Shown here piece by piece: positions 12,010 through 20,167 of a stretch of 39,423 nt of DNA. This DNA comes from Porphyromonadaceae bacterium (GTDB lineage: Bacteria; Bacteroidota; Bacteroidia; Bacteroidales; UBA12481), in assembly GCA_007280905.1 (NCBI GenBank), contig QYQM01000100.1, forward strand, positions 1 through 39,423. Direction: 5' to 3'. Positions within the stretch are counted from its first letter, which is position 1. Every line of letters starts with the position of its first letter. The position numbers were made by a program, and so were the translations under genes. Below the pieces are notes generated by a model. The model was not told the DNA's origin, did not search any database, and saw only the letters and a program-made list of their open reading frames with translations.

Positions 12010-12699
12010 TTAAATATTTCCGATGATTCCGGTTTTACATTGTGTGCAATCGCAAAATTGGGTCAATAAAGACTCTAATTGATCCAGAACAGGGTCAATT
12101 CCCTTTTTACCGTAAAATCCCGTGATCAGCATAAGGATTTGAGTGGTAGAGATGTTAATCTGTGTCCTTTCACTATCTGAGGTTGGGTTGCCAATGGCTC
12201 CCAACTGATCACGATATACGGGAAGGTTTTCAACATTTAACGGTCCCCGACCTATGGCGATAAATTCTTCCCCGGGAAGTCCGATACCTAACTCAATGTC
12301 ACCTTTTACCTGCTGGGCATCAAAGCCTCCGATGGTGATACCCGTGCTAAGGGATACCAGATTAAGCGCATCCACGGCAGTGGAAATGGGGTATAGCCCC
12401 TTGCTTTTAACCACCCTTCTCATTAAAGCCTCGGCGGAAAGTCGGTAGCGATTCGGGTCTTTACCTAAATGCCGGTATGCCTGCTTGCCGGCACTAATTC
12501 CTTCCACCCTCCGGATGCTTTCTTCATCCATCAAACCCGATATTTCTTCAGATCTTACCATCAGAAGCTTCCAGAGTTCCGGATTGCCCGGACTGTTTTT
12601 TATATTTCCTTCGAGATAAGCTATAACCATATCAGGAAAGAGTTCAGATACCTCTTTCCTGATATGGATGGTACCATTCCAATAATTATTGGATTCCAT
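12010..12699 (-). CDS. Solo B3/4-domain protein (PheRS beta editing-domain homologue)
   Basis: This 229-residue protein resembles the free-standing B3/4 domains related to the editing module of phenylalanyl-tRNA synthetase beta. Supporting features are the central EALMRRVVKSKGLYPIS and AVDALNLVSLSTG segments, then GGFDAQQVKGDIELGIG, the usual layout of B3_4 proteins. The family may clear mischarged tRNA or another aminoacyl substrate, but this is not proven. I chose ATG 12699; an in-frame ATG at 12714 would only lengthen the overlap with the ABC gene. The C-terminus has a CDCTQC cluster (C-x-C-x2-C), possibly metal-binding. A perfect 16-bp inverted repeat lies about 30-70 nt into the gene. 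Confidence 0.78.
   Translation of the reverse strand: MESNNYWNGTIHIRKEVSELFPDMVIAYLEGNIKNSPGNPELWKLLMVRSEEISGLMDEESIRRVEGISAGKQAYRHLGKDPNRYRLSAEALMRRVVKSKGLYPISTAVDALNLVSLSTGITIGGFDAQQVKGDIELGIGLPGEEFIAIGRGPLNVENLPVYRDQLGAIGNPTSDSERTQINISTTQILMLITGFYGKKGIDPVLDQLESLLTQFCDCTQCKTGIIGNI
12627..12667. repeat. Perfect 16-bp inverted repeat inside the B3/4 gene
   Basis: The left arm CCATATCAGGAAAGAG (12627-12642) and the right arm CTCTTTCCTGATATGG (12652-12667) are exact reverse complements with a 9-nt loop. The repeat codes for the HIRKEVSELFPDM region, starting 33 nt after the chosen start codon. In mRNA it would form a stable hairpin in the first ribosome footprint after initiation. Confidence 0.85.
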
Positions 12700-14512
12700 G
12701 GTTTTGAAGTTCAAATAGATAACGGTATTCGCCGTTCAGATTCATCAGTTCGGAGTGTGTTCCCTTTTCAGCTACCTGACCCTCCTTGATCACATAAATC
12801 CGGTCAGCATTCTGTATGGAAGATAACCGGTGAGCAATGATGATTGTTGTCCGATTCTTCATGAGATCCTGAAGCGATGCCTGCACATAATTCTCAGATT
12901 CGGAGTCGAGAGAAGAGGTGGCCTCATCCAGGATCAGAATCGGTGGATTCCGGTAAATCGCCCTGGCCAGGCAAATCCGCTGCCTTTGACCCCCGGACAG
13001 GGTACTGCCACGATCGCCGAGATGAGAATCAAGGCCTTCCTCCATCTGAATGATAAATTCCCAGGCATGGGCAACTTTAGCGGCTGTTTCGGCTAACGCG
13101 GCGTCTGGTACACTGCCAAATGCTATATTGGATAAAATGGTGTCGTTAAACAGAACCGGATCCTGTGGAACTATTCCCATCAGATTCCTCAGAGCCTTGG
13201 TGTTCACTTTTCTTACATTTTTCCCGTCAATCAATATTTCACCGTTTCCCACATCATAAAATCGAGCCATCAGATCGACCAGGGTAGATTTTCCGGAACC
13301 CGACTGACCAACAAAGGCTATAGTTTCACCCTTATGGATGGTTAAGCTGACATCATTTATTACGACAGTATTTTCGTAGGAAAAACTGACATTGTTCAGC
13401 TCGATTTTATCATTAAAAGAATTGATTTCAAGCGGATTAGGTTCTTCGTGCATAGGATTTTCCGACTGCAGAACCTGGTTGATCCTGTCGATTGAGGCTA
13501 AGCCTTTGTTCAGATGATAATAGGCAGTGGAAACTGATTTGGCAGGAATTAGCAACTGAGAGAAAACGGCAATATAGGCGATAAAGGAGGCAGCACTTAA
13601 CGCTCCCTGACCCTGCAGAACCAGATTACCGCCAAAAGCCATCAGGCCAACTACCACCAACGAGCCCAGAAATTCAGACAGGGGAGAAGCCAGATCCCGA
13701 TGCCGGGTTATTGCATTCATGATACGCGTAAAAATCTGGTTCTCTTTTTGAAAATTCTTCTCGCTTTGCTCCTGTGCATTAAATGCTTTGATAATACGAA
13801 GCCCCGATAAGGTTTCTTCAACCATCGACATCAGCATTCCCATTTGGTTTTGGCTCCGGGAAGATATTTTACGAAGATTTCTGCCTACTGTTCCGATTAA
13901 AAAAGCACTGATCGGGAGGATCAGAAGGACGATGAGGGTAAGAGTCGGACTCATTATAAACATACCGATCAGAAAAATCAGTATGTTCAGCGGATCCCGG
14001 AAAAACTTTTCGAGCGAAGCCATAACTGACCATTCCACTTCCTGAACATCCTGGGTAAGTCTCGACATGATATCGCCCTTCTTCTCACGGGAATAATAAG
14101 ATAACGGAAGCTCGATTATCTTTGAGTATATCTGGTTACGCAGATCCCTGACTACCCCGTTACGAACAGGCGCCATGAAGAAATTTGCAAAATAAATATT
14201 GGCGGTTTTCAGGAAGAATAGGGCAATCGCTATAACACTTACAACGATCAACGCTGTATGAGGGCCTTGTTTTTCGATCAGCTGGCTTAAAAGATAGTTG
14301 AAATTCTGCTCGATCGACTGCCTGGTGAATTCAAGAGAGCCGGGGGCACTTGTTATAGCGGCATCACCAAACAGAACACGCAGAAAGGGGCCGATCAGTA
14401 TCAGGCTGAGTAAGGAGAATATCACCCCAAAAAGATTGAACACGAGGTTAAGAACAACGTATGAGCGGTAGGGATAAATATATCGTCTGATGATCTGGAA
14501 AAAGGTCTTCAT
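12686..14512 (-). CDS. ABC exporter, MsbA-like (fused permease and ATPase)
   Basis: This 608-residue half-transporter sits in the inner membrane. The N-terminal half is an ABC type-1 transmembrane domain with about six helices (for example VVLNLVFNLFGVIFSLLSL and TLIVLLILPISAFLIGTV). The C-terminal ATPase has Walker A GQSGSGKST (402-410), signature LSGGQRQR (505-512), Walker B ILILDEATSSLD (about 525-536) and the H-loop in AHRLSSI. The general type matches MsbA and other lipid or multidrug exporters, and the substrate is not determined. It lies 41 nt after purB and its end overlaps the B3/4 gene. Confidence 0.93.
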   Translation of the reverse strand: MKTFFQIIRRYIYPYRSYVVLNLVFNLFGVIFSLLSLILIGPFLRVLFGDAAITSAPGSLEFTRQSIEQNFNYLLSQLIEKQGPHTALIVVSVIAIALFFLKTANIYFANFFMAPVRNGVVRDLRNQIYSKIIELPLSYYSREKKGDIMSRLTQDVQEVEWSVMASLEKFFRDPLNILIFLIGMFIMSPTLTLIVLLILPISAFLIGTVGRNLRKISSRSQNQMGMLMSMVEETLSGLRIIKAFNAQEQSEKNFQKENQIFTRIMNAITRHRDLASPLSEFLGSLVVVGLMAFGGNLVLQGQGALSAASFIAYIAVFSQLLIPAKSVSTAYYHLNKGLASIDRINQVLQSENPMHEEPNPLEINSFNDKIELNNVSFSYENTVVINDVSLTIHKGETIAFVGQSGSGKSTLVDLMARFYDVGNGEILIDGKNVRKVNTKALRNLMGIVPQDPVLFNDTILSNIAFGSVPDAALAETAAKVAHAWEFIIQMEEGLDSHLGDRGSTLSGGQRQRICLARAIYRNPPILILDEATSSLDSESENYVQASLQDLMKNRTTIIIAHRLSSIQNADRIYVIKEGQVAEKGTHSELMNLNGEYRYLFELQNHGIQ

Positions 14513-14553
14513 GCCGGTTTGGAGTATTTTTTATAAAACGTATGTACCGGCTA

Positions 14554-15912
14554 TTATTGTCTGAGATTCTTTACACCCAGATAATTCCATGGTGAAATCG
14601 CTTTTAATTCCTCCTTAACCTGCTGTTTAACGTCAAGGGTGTCAATGAACAGATGGATCTGATCTTTAGTAATATGCACGTTTTTTCGGGTTAATTCTTT
14701 GAGGGCTTCATAAGGATTTGGATAGTTTTCCCTGCGAAGTATCGTTTGAATGGCCTCGGAAATTACCGCCCAATTGTCCTCAAGATCTTTGTTTATTGCA
14801 TCTTCATTTAAGAGGAGTTTATCCAAACCTTTCTGAAGGGATTTCATGGCGATCAATCCATGAGCCAATGGTACGCCAATATTCCTGAGTACGGTTGAAT
14901 CAGTCAGATCCCTTTGTAGTCTTGATATAGGAAGTTTTTCACTGAGGTGATCGAAAATCGCATTGGCAATCCCGAAATTACCCTCGGCATTTTCAAAATC
15001 AATCGGATTAACTTTATGCGGCATGGTGGAGGATCCTACCTCACCTTTCCTGATTTTCTGCTTAAAGTAACCCATTGAAATATAAGTCCATATATCTCTT
15101 GAAAGGTCAACCATAATCACCTGAATACGCCTGAGGCAATCGAAAATCGCCGCCAGGTTATCATAATGCTCGATTTGAGTCGTAACCTGGGATCTGTCGA
15201 GCTTCAGGATGATGTTAACCAAATGATTGCCAACTTCAACCCAATTGATATCTGGATAAGCAACCACATGGGCATTGAAATTTCCGGTGGCTCCGCCGAA
15301 CTTGGCCGGGTAAGGAAGATGTTCAAGAATTTCGATCTGTTTCTCCAACCGGTCTACAAAAACCAGAATTTCCTTTCCTAACCGGGTAGGGGAGGCGGGT
15401 TGACCATGGGTGCGGGCCAGCATCGGAATGTCCTGCCATTCGTCCGACATCGACTTCAGTTTGCTGTTGAGTTTTAAAAGTACCGGCAGATAAACTTGTT
15501 CGATAGCTTCTTTGATTGAAAGGGGTACAGCTGTATTATTAATATCCTGAGATGTCAGTCCGAAATGGATAAACTCCTTAAATTGCCCAAGATTAAGCTG
15601 GTCAAACTGTTCCTTAAGGTAATATTCAATAGCTTTAACATCATGATTGGTAATTCTTTCGATTTCCTTAATCCGGATTCCGTCGTCAGGAGCAAAATTC
15701 AGATAAATGCTTTTAACTGAAGAGATCTTTTGTTTGGGAAAGTCAAGAAGTTGTGGCAATGGTAATTCGCATAGTACGAGGAAATACTCAATCTCAACCT
15801 GTAACCGGTATTTGATAAGAGCCCATTCCGAAAAATAGGAAGCCAGCTCATGAGTCTTATTCCGATATCGTCCGTCAACAGGGGATATTGCCGTTAATTC
15901 CGTGAGATTCAT
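14554..15912 (-). CDS. purB: Adenylosuccinate lyase
   Basis: This cytoplasmic enzyme removes fumarate from SAICAR and from adenylosuccinate in purine synthesis. Its 452 residues match the E. coli-type PurB length. The fumarase/aspartase signature GSSTMPHKVNP is at 293-303, preceded by the conserved TRTHGQPASPT-like segment (ARTHGQPASPTRLGKE) and, near the N-terminus, ISPVDGRYR. It is divergent from mqnA; a TAACTTTG box lies 20 nt upstream of the start. It is probably the first gene of the minus-strand set that includes the ABC exporter. Confidence 0.97.
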   Translation of the reverse strand: MNLTELTAISPVDGRYRNKTHELASYFSEWALIKYRLQVEIEYFLVLCELPLPQLLDFPKQKISSVKSIYLNFAPDDGIRIKEIERITNHDVKAIEYYLKEQFDQLNLGQFKEFIHFGLTSQDINNTAVPLSIKEAIEQVYLPVLLKLNSKLKSMSDEWQDIPMLARTHGQPASPTRLGKEILVFVDRLEKQIEILEHLPYPAKFGGATGNFNAHVVAYPDINWVEVGNHLVNIILKLDRSQVTTQIEHYDNLAAIFDCLRRIQVIMVDLSRDIWTYISMGYFKQKIRKGEVGSSTMPHKVNPIDFENAEGNFGIANAIFDHLSEKLPISRLQRDLTDSTVLRNIGVPLAHGLIAMKSLQKGLDKLLLNEDAINKDLEDNWAVISEAIQTILRRENYPNPYEALKELTRKNVHITKDQIHLFIDTLDVKQQVKEELKAISPWNYLGVKNLRQ

Positions 15913-15931
15913 AATCTTATAAATTTTTAGT

Positions 15932-15939
15932 CAAAGTTA
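15932..15939 (-). promoter_or_regulatory. Probable -7 box of purB
   Basis: The minus strand reads TAACTTTG, a full match to TAnnTTTG, ending 19 nt before the purB ATG. No TTG at the expected -33 distance was found. Confidence 0.5.
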
Positions 15940-15991
15940 AGAAAAACCGGTGTTATCTATGTGCCAATATGCTTTCTATATTCGTATTCAC

Positions 15992-15999
15992 TACCTTTG
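15992..15999 (+). promoter_or_regulatory. Probable -7 box of mqnA, very close to its start
   Basis: TACCTTTG matches TAnnTTTG and ends only 5 nt before ATG 16005. If functional, transcription would begin at or next to the start codon, giving a leaderless message. It also argues against the longer frame from 15969. Confidence 0.45.
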
Positions 16000-16004
16000 G
16001 ATTG

Positions 16005-16754
16005 ATGAAAATTTCCGTTGTAAGTTACCTGAATTCAGCCCCTCTGGTTTACGGTATCCAGCATTCTACTGAACTGAAAGATTGTTCAGTGAGTTTGGAT
16101 GTTCCTACAGCAGGGGCGGCAAAACTTGCATCCGGTGAGGCAGATATTGCATTGGTTCCGGTTGGTGCCTTTGTGCAGCCTGGTCAGGTGGAATGGGTAG
16201 GGAATTATTGCATCGGCGTAGAGGGGCCGGTGCGCACAGTATGCCTGCTCTCAGAGGTTCCGCTCAACAGAATACGGAAGGTTTGGCTGGATCCCCATTC
16301 CCGAACCAGTGTGCAATTGATCAGGATTCTTGCCCGAGATTACTGGAAGGTTGACTGGGAGTTTATCCCGGCTATAGAAGGATTTGAGTATGGCGCGATT
16401 AAAGGGGATAATGCCGGTGTTTGCATCGGGGATAAAGTTTTTGGCCTCGAAGGCCGCTATACATACCGCTACGACTTGGCTCAGGAATGGATTCGTTTCG
16501 CAGGATTGCCATTCGTTTTTGCCGCCTGGGCAGTAAAAATGCCTATTGATCCGGGTATAATCACTAAGCTGGATCGGGCTCAAAAGGTCGGTATAAAAGC
16601 AATCCCGGATATTGCCCGGGATTGGAGTTTAAAAATCGGCTTAACGAAATCTGAAATCCGGGATTACCTTACCCGCAATATTTCCTATCAATTCACTAAG
16701 GAGAAGAAAGAGGGTATGGACCGATTTTTTTCTCTTATTCAGAACCAGTCATAA
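16005..16754 (+). CDS. mqnA: Chorismate dehydratase of the futalosine menaquinone pathway
   Basis: This 249-residue protein belongs to the MqnA/MqnD family with a periplasmic-binding-protein-like fold. The first strand VVSYLNSAPL, and GEADIALVPVGAF near residue 60, are MqnA hallmarks. MqnD proteins instead begin with an SPCPND motif. MqnA makes 3-enolpyruvoyl-oxybenzoate from chorismate, the first step of the futalosine route. ATG 16005 is preferred because it places the conserved strand at the N-terminus; an upstream ATG at 15969 adds 12 residues and overlaps the promoter-like box. No other mqn genes are in this window. The end overlaps the convergent PFK gene by 20 nt. Confidence 0.9.
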   Translation: MKISVVSYLNSAPLVYGIQHSTELKDCSVSLDVPTAGAAKLASGEADIALVPVGAFVQPGQVEWVGNYCIGVEGPVRTVCLLSEVPLNRIRKVWLDPHSRTSVQLIRILARDYWKVDWEFIPAIEGFEYGAIKGDNAGVCIGDKVFGLEGRYTYRYDLAQEWIRFAGLPFVFAAWAVKMPIDPGIITKLDRAQKVGIKAIPDIARDWSLKIGLTKSEIRDYLTRNISYQFTKEKKEGMDRFFSLIQNQS

Positions 16755-17931
16755 TAAACAGCGGCTTGAAGTCAAAGGCATTGTATTTGGGCCTTAGACG
16801 GTCGGTATTATAATGCTTCTCAATATCAACCAATTTCTTGGTCGACGTAACAACATCCAGTGGAGCATTATCATAACGACCATTCTTTAAAATAACCAGG
16901 CGTCCGTGAATTCCTTTGAGAATCAGGTCGAGGGCCAGATTGCCAAAAGCCATCGGTACTATAGAATCCAGTGCATCAGGATCCCCGCCGCGGACCAGGT
17001 AGCCAAGGTTTTGATTGATAATATTGATTTTTTTACCGTCATTATACTTGGCAGTAAGGTCTTTGATGTGGTTTCCAACTGTCACGCCAATACCGCCCAG
17101 TTTGGCGTGGCCAAACATATCTTTCTCGCTATCCATAAAACTCATATTTTCCAGACCTTCAAAGGTGGCACCCTCTGAAATCAGGCAAATTGAGTATTTT
17201 GAAGGATTATGGTTACGATCCTGAACCAGTAATTCGGTCAATCGTTCAATGTTAAACTTATATTCGGGGATAACACACCGGTGCGCAGCACCTGCCATGG
17301 TGGGCAGCATAGCGGTATAGCCGGCATATCTTCCAAAAACTTCAATGACCAGAATCCTCTCGTGAGATCCGGCACTGGTGCGCAACGTGTTGACGAGGTG
17401 AATGGTGCGTGTTATACAAGTTGAAAACCCAATGCAATAATCCGTTCCGGGAACATCGTTGTCCATAGTTTTCGGAATGGCCACAACCTTGAGCCCCTCA
17501 TTGTATAGCCGAACAGCATAACTGAGGGTATCGTCGCCCCCGATTGGTATCAGATAATCGACTCCAAGCCATCCGAGGTTCTTAATGATTTCAGGCGTAA
17601 GATCATTACTTTCAGCCAAATAACTGTCTTTCAGGTGATCCGGGACAGATACTTTAGGAATATGGCTCGGGCGTGTTCGCGAACTATGAAGAAAAGTTCC
17701 TCCGGTTCGTCCGGCCCTGTTGACAACTTCTTCGGTTAATGTAATGAAATTGTTGCTGTTATCATGTTTTTCATCTCTTACCATCTCGGTAATCCCTGCC
17801 CAACCACGGCGAAGACCGATGACATCATATCCTTCACGTAAAGCCCTGATGGTTATCGCACGGATAGCCGGGTTTAATCCGGGAACATCCCCTCCGCCGG
17901 TCAAAATGGCAATTGTACCTTTCTTTTTCAT
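16735..17931 (-). CDS. 6-phosphofructokinase, probably pyrophosphate-dependent
   Basis: This 398-residue glycolytic enzyme phosphorylates fructose 6-phosphate. The N-terminal loop reads ILTGGGDVPGLN. The diagnostic sites are GGDDTL (131-136) with Asp134 where ATP-PFKs have Gly (GGDGS), and PKTMDND (153-159) with Lys154 where ATP enzymes have Gly (PGTIDND). In characterised PFKs these two residues favour pyrophosphate over ATP as phosphoryl donor. Other motifs are GFSTC, EVFGRYAGY and ISEGATFEG. The reaction would then be reversible and regulated differently from E. coli PfkA. It lies downstream of the rplS terminator and converges on mqnA with a 20-nt overlap. Confidence 0.92.
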   Translation of the reverse strand: MKKKGTIAILTGGGDVPGLNPAIRAITIRALREGYDVIGLRRGWAGITEMVRDEKHDNSNNFITLTEEVVNRAGRTGGTFLHSSRTRPSHIPKVSVPDHLKDSYLAESNDLTPEIIKNLGWLGVDYLIPIGGDDTLSYAVRLYNEGLKVVAIPKTMDNDVPGTDYCIGFSTCITRTIHLVNTLRTSAGSHERILVIEVFGRYAGYTAMLPTMAGAAHRCVIPEYKFNIERLTELLVQDRNHNPSKYSICLISEGATFEGLENMSFMDSEKDMFGHAKLGGIGVTVGNHIKDLTAKYNDGKKINIINQNLGYLVRGGDPDALDSIVPMAFGNLALDLILKGIHGRLVILKNGRYDNAPLDVVTSTKKLVDIEKHYNTDRLRPKYNAFDFKPLFIMTGSE

Positions 17932-18014
17932 AATTAATATTTTTGATTTGACATTTTGGTTTTGCCGGCAAGCGGAATCCTATATCGTCCGGCAATTGTT
18001 CGTAAAATTAATAA

Positions 18015-18045
18015 AAAAACCCTGCTTTTATGAAGCAGGGTTTTT
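18015..18045 (-). terminator. Intrinsic terminator of rplS
   Basis: A perfect 13-bp stem (AAAAACCCTGCTT, 18015-18027, and its complement 18033-18045) has a 5-nt loop. The A run at 18013-18019 becomes the T tract on the minus strand. It begins 12 nt after the rplS stop codon. Confidence 0.92.
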
Positions 18046-18056
18046 CTGATATCGGA

Positions 18057-18404
18057 TTAGAACCTCTTTTCTTTGATTCTGGCTTTCTTACCTGTTAAGT
18101 CACGCAGATAATAAATACGTGCTCTGCGAACTCTACCGTGCTTGTTGACCTCTATTTTATCAATAAATGGCGAAAAATCAGGGAAGATTCTTTCAACACC
18201 AATACCACCAGAGATTTTGCGAACAGTAAACGTTGCCGTAGTTCCATCTCCACGACGCTGTATGACCACACCACGGAACATCTGAATCCTTTCTTTATCC
18301 CCTTCTTTGATTTTATAATGTACGGTTACGGTATCGCCGGCTTTGAATCCAGGATACTCCTGATGTACCGCAAATTCCTGCTCTGCAATGTTTAATAAGT
18401 TCAT
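18057..18404 (-). CDS. rplS: 50S ribosomal protein L19
   Basis: This 115-residue ribosomal protein lies at the 30S-50S interface. Family motifs are [48 protein letters not shown] and the basic C-terminus [20 protein letters not shown]. The gene is alone in its transcript, with a TTG-N20-TAATATTG promoter-like sequence upstream and a strong terminator downstream. In many bacteria rplS follows trmD; here trmD is about 18.6 kb away. Confidence 0.97.
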   Translation of the reverse strand: MNLLNIAEQEFAVHQEYPGFKAGDTVTVHYKIKEGDKERIQMFRGVVIQRRGDGTTATFTVRKISGGIGVERIFPDFSPFIDKIEVNKHGRVRRARIYYLRDLTGKKARIKEKRF

Positions 18405-18440
18405 TTCGCTAATCTTACTGGTTTATTACAAAATTGGCTG

Positions 18441-18471
18441 CAATATTAGCTTTTATTTTACAGATTAACAA
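18441..18471 (-). promoter_or_regulatory. Probable rplS promoter
   Basis: On the minus strand a TTG (18469-18471) is followed after 20 nt by TAATATTG (18441-18448), one base from the TAnnTTTG consensus at normal spacing. The predicted start lies about 30 nt before rplS. Confidence 0.55.
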
Positions 18472-18496
18472 GCCAAGATCTAAAATAGTTGGCACA

Positions 18497-20146
18497 TTAT
18501 TTCTTCATTTCAACCACTTTCAGACGATCGCCATTGCTTTCCTTAACCATTTTTTTCCAGGCTTCTGAATAACCGGGTTGATCCGGCCCTACAGCTACTC
18601 CGGTACCATTGTCCGGAAATTTTCCGTCTTGTTCTTTCTTGATATTTCCATCTATATATTTAACCAGCAGATATTCAGATAATTCCTTCCAGCGATTAAA
18701 AGTGATATCAGCTTGCTGGCAGGAGTAATCAGTTAAAAATTGCCGGGCAAGTTTCTCGTCCTTTGCTAAAAGGAGTTCAGCAGCTTTGTCGATGGCAGGG
18801 GTAAAAGAGGCAAATTTTTCCGTCAGTTCTTTTTGAACCTTCGCTACATCCTTAGACATATAATTATACCTCAGGTAACACATATTTGATACCCGGTTAA
18901 AAACCCAGAAGGCTGAAGTTTCAGAGTATTTGAGCATATCACCGTTGCCTTCGGCAAAATTTTTGGGAACATCCAGCATCCCGCAATACATCGGAACATA
19001 TTGTGTGGTTGCTGCATCGTCAACGCCAAACCATAGGATCCCGCCAATAGGATTAGCTAACCATGAGCGTGATTGGGCGATAAATGAGAAGCCGGTCTGC
19101 TGGGTGGCAATGGCCCGCTCGTTCAGGTATTGCTGACCTTCTACTTCAAAATGCATCGGTCTCCAACGGTATGGGCATTCAAAAGCTCCTGCTCCGAGGT
19201 CTTTTGTCATATCCATAGGTGTCCCTTCATAATGATCTGCCATAAAACTCATCAGGTTCTGTGCAGTAAGTTTTTGGTCAGGCTTGATCCATAATGGCAT
19301 GGGTTTGCGGGCATCATATCCCATTGCATAATCGAGGTATTGATCCATCCCTTTTGCAACATGATTGAAAAAGGCATATACCCTTGCTTCGCAACCCCGA
19401 AGGCTGCCAAACTCAAGCGGTGCAAAGGTATCGCGGAAAGAAAAATCCTCATCTTTTCCGGTAAACCAGCCTTTTTCCCTGGCAAAGGTGATGACATCTT
19501 TAGCATACAAACAATTCTCAGGATCTTTCAAAGGGAATGTGGTAATACGGGCTTGATTGGCATGCGCACACACATACCCGTCGGGTACTTTTCTGGCGAC
19601 ATATAAAATTCCGTTTTTACCCGGACCTTTACCAATGATTTCAAGTATCCACACTTCGTTTGCATCAGCGATGGACATGGATTCCCCGGATGAATAGTAA
19701 CCATACTTATCACATAAAGTAACTATGGTCTCAATAGCTTCCCGGGCTGTTTTGGCGCGTTGCAAGGTCATGTACATCAGGCTGCCATAATCCATTATTG
19801 CAGAGGGATTCTGCAGTTCAGGCCTTCCTCCATAGGTGGTTTCACCAATGGACAGCTGATATTCGTTCATATTACCAATCACGGAGTAGGTATGCGAAAC
19901 CTGAGGTATTTTACCAAGATATTTTCCGGTATCCCATTCTTTTATTTCAGCCATGGCACCTTGTGGCCAATCTGCAGCAGGCCGGTGATACAATTCACCA
20001 TATAAAACATGTGAATCGGCTGCATAGCTAATCATTACAGATCCGTCGACTGATGCTCCTTTTGATATTAGAAAATTTGTACACGCAATGGAACTTCCAG
20101 CCCCTATTGACAGGACGGTTAAAAGAATCGATATGATTTTTTTCAT
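18497..20146 (-). CDS. C69-family dipeptidase, exported
   Basis: This 549-residue peptidase belongs to the PepD/C69 group of N-terminal nucleophile hydrolases. A signal peptide (KKIISILLTVLSIGAGSSIA) ends directly before Cys22 in ACTNFLISKGASVDGS. That makes Cys22 the nucleophile exposed by processing, as expected for the family. Other conserved parts are QLSIGETTYGG and the GESMSIADANEVWILE strand. It likely cleaves dipeptides in the periplasm. It starts 21 nt after the M23 peptidase gene, so the two exported peptidases are probably co-transcribed. Confidence 0.92.
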   Translation of the reverse strand: MKKIISILLTVLSIGAGSSIACTNFLISKGASVDGSVMISYAADSHVLYGELYHRPAADWPQGAMAEIKEWDTGKYLGKIPQVSHTYSVIGNMNEYQLSIGETTYGGRPELQNPSAIMDYGSLMYMTLQRAKTAREAIETIVTLCDKYGYYSSGESMSIADANEVWILEIIGKGPGKNGILYVARKVPDGYVCAHANQARITTFPLKDPENCLYAKDVITFAREKGWFTGKDEDFSFRDTFAPLEFGSLRGCEARVYAFFNHVAKGMDQYLDYAMGYDARKPMPLWIKPDQKLTAQNLMSFMADHYEGTPMDMTKDLGAGAFECPYRWRPMHFEVEGQQYLNERAIATQQTGFSFIAQSRSWLANPIGGILWFGVDDAATTQYVPMYCGMLDVPKNFAEGNGDMLKYSETSAFWVFNRVSNMCYLRYNYMSKDVAKVQKELTEKFASFTPAIDKAAELLLAKDEKLARQFLTDYSCQQADITFNRWKELSEYLLVKYIDGNIKKEQDGKFPDNGTGVAVGPDQPGYSEAWKKMVKESNGDRLKVVEMKK

Positions 20147-20167
20147 AGTATATAGAAAATTAAAAAG

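Noticed and set aside
14513-14560. GCCGGT/ACCGGC inverted pair before the ABC exporter start
   Set aside because: Arms of 6 bp with a loop of about 27 nt are too weak to support a regulatory hairpin.
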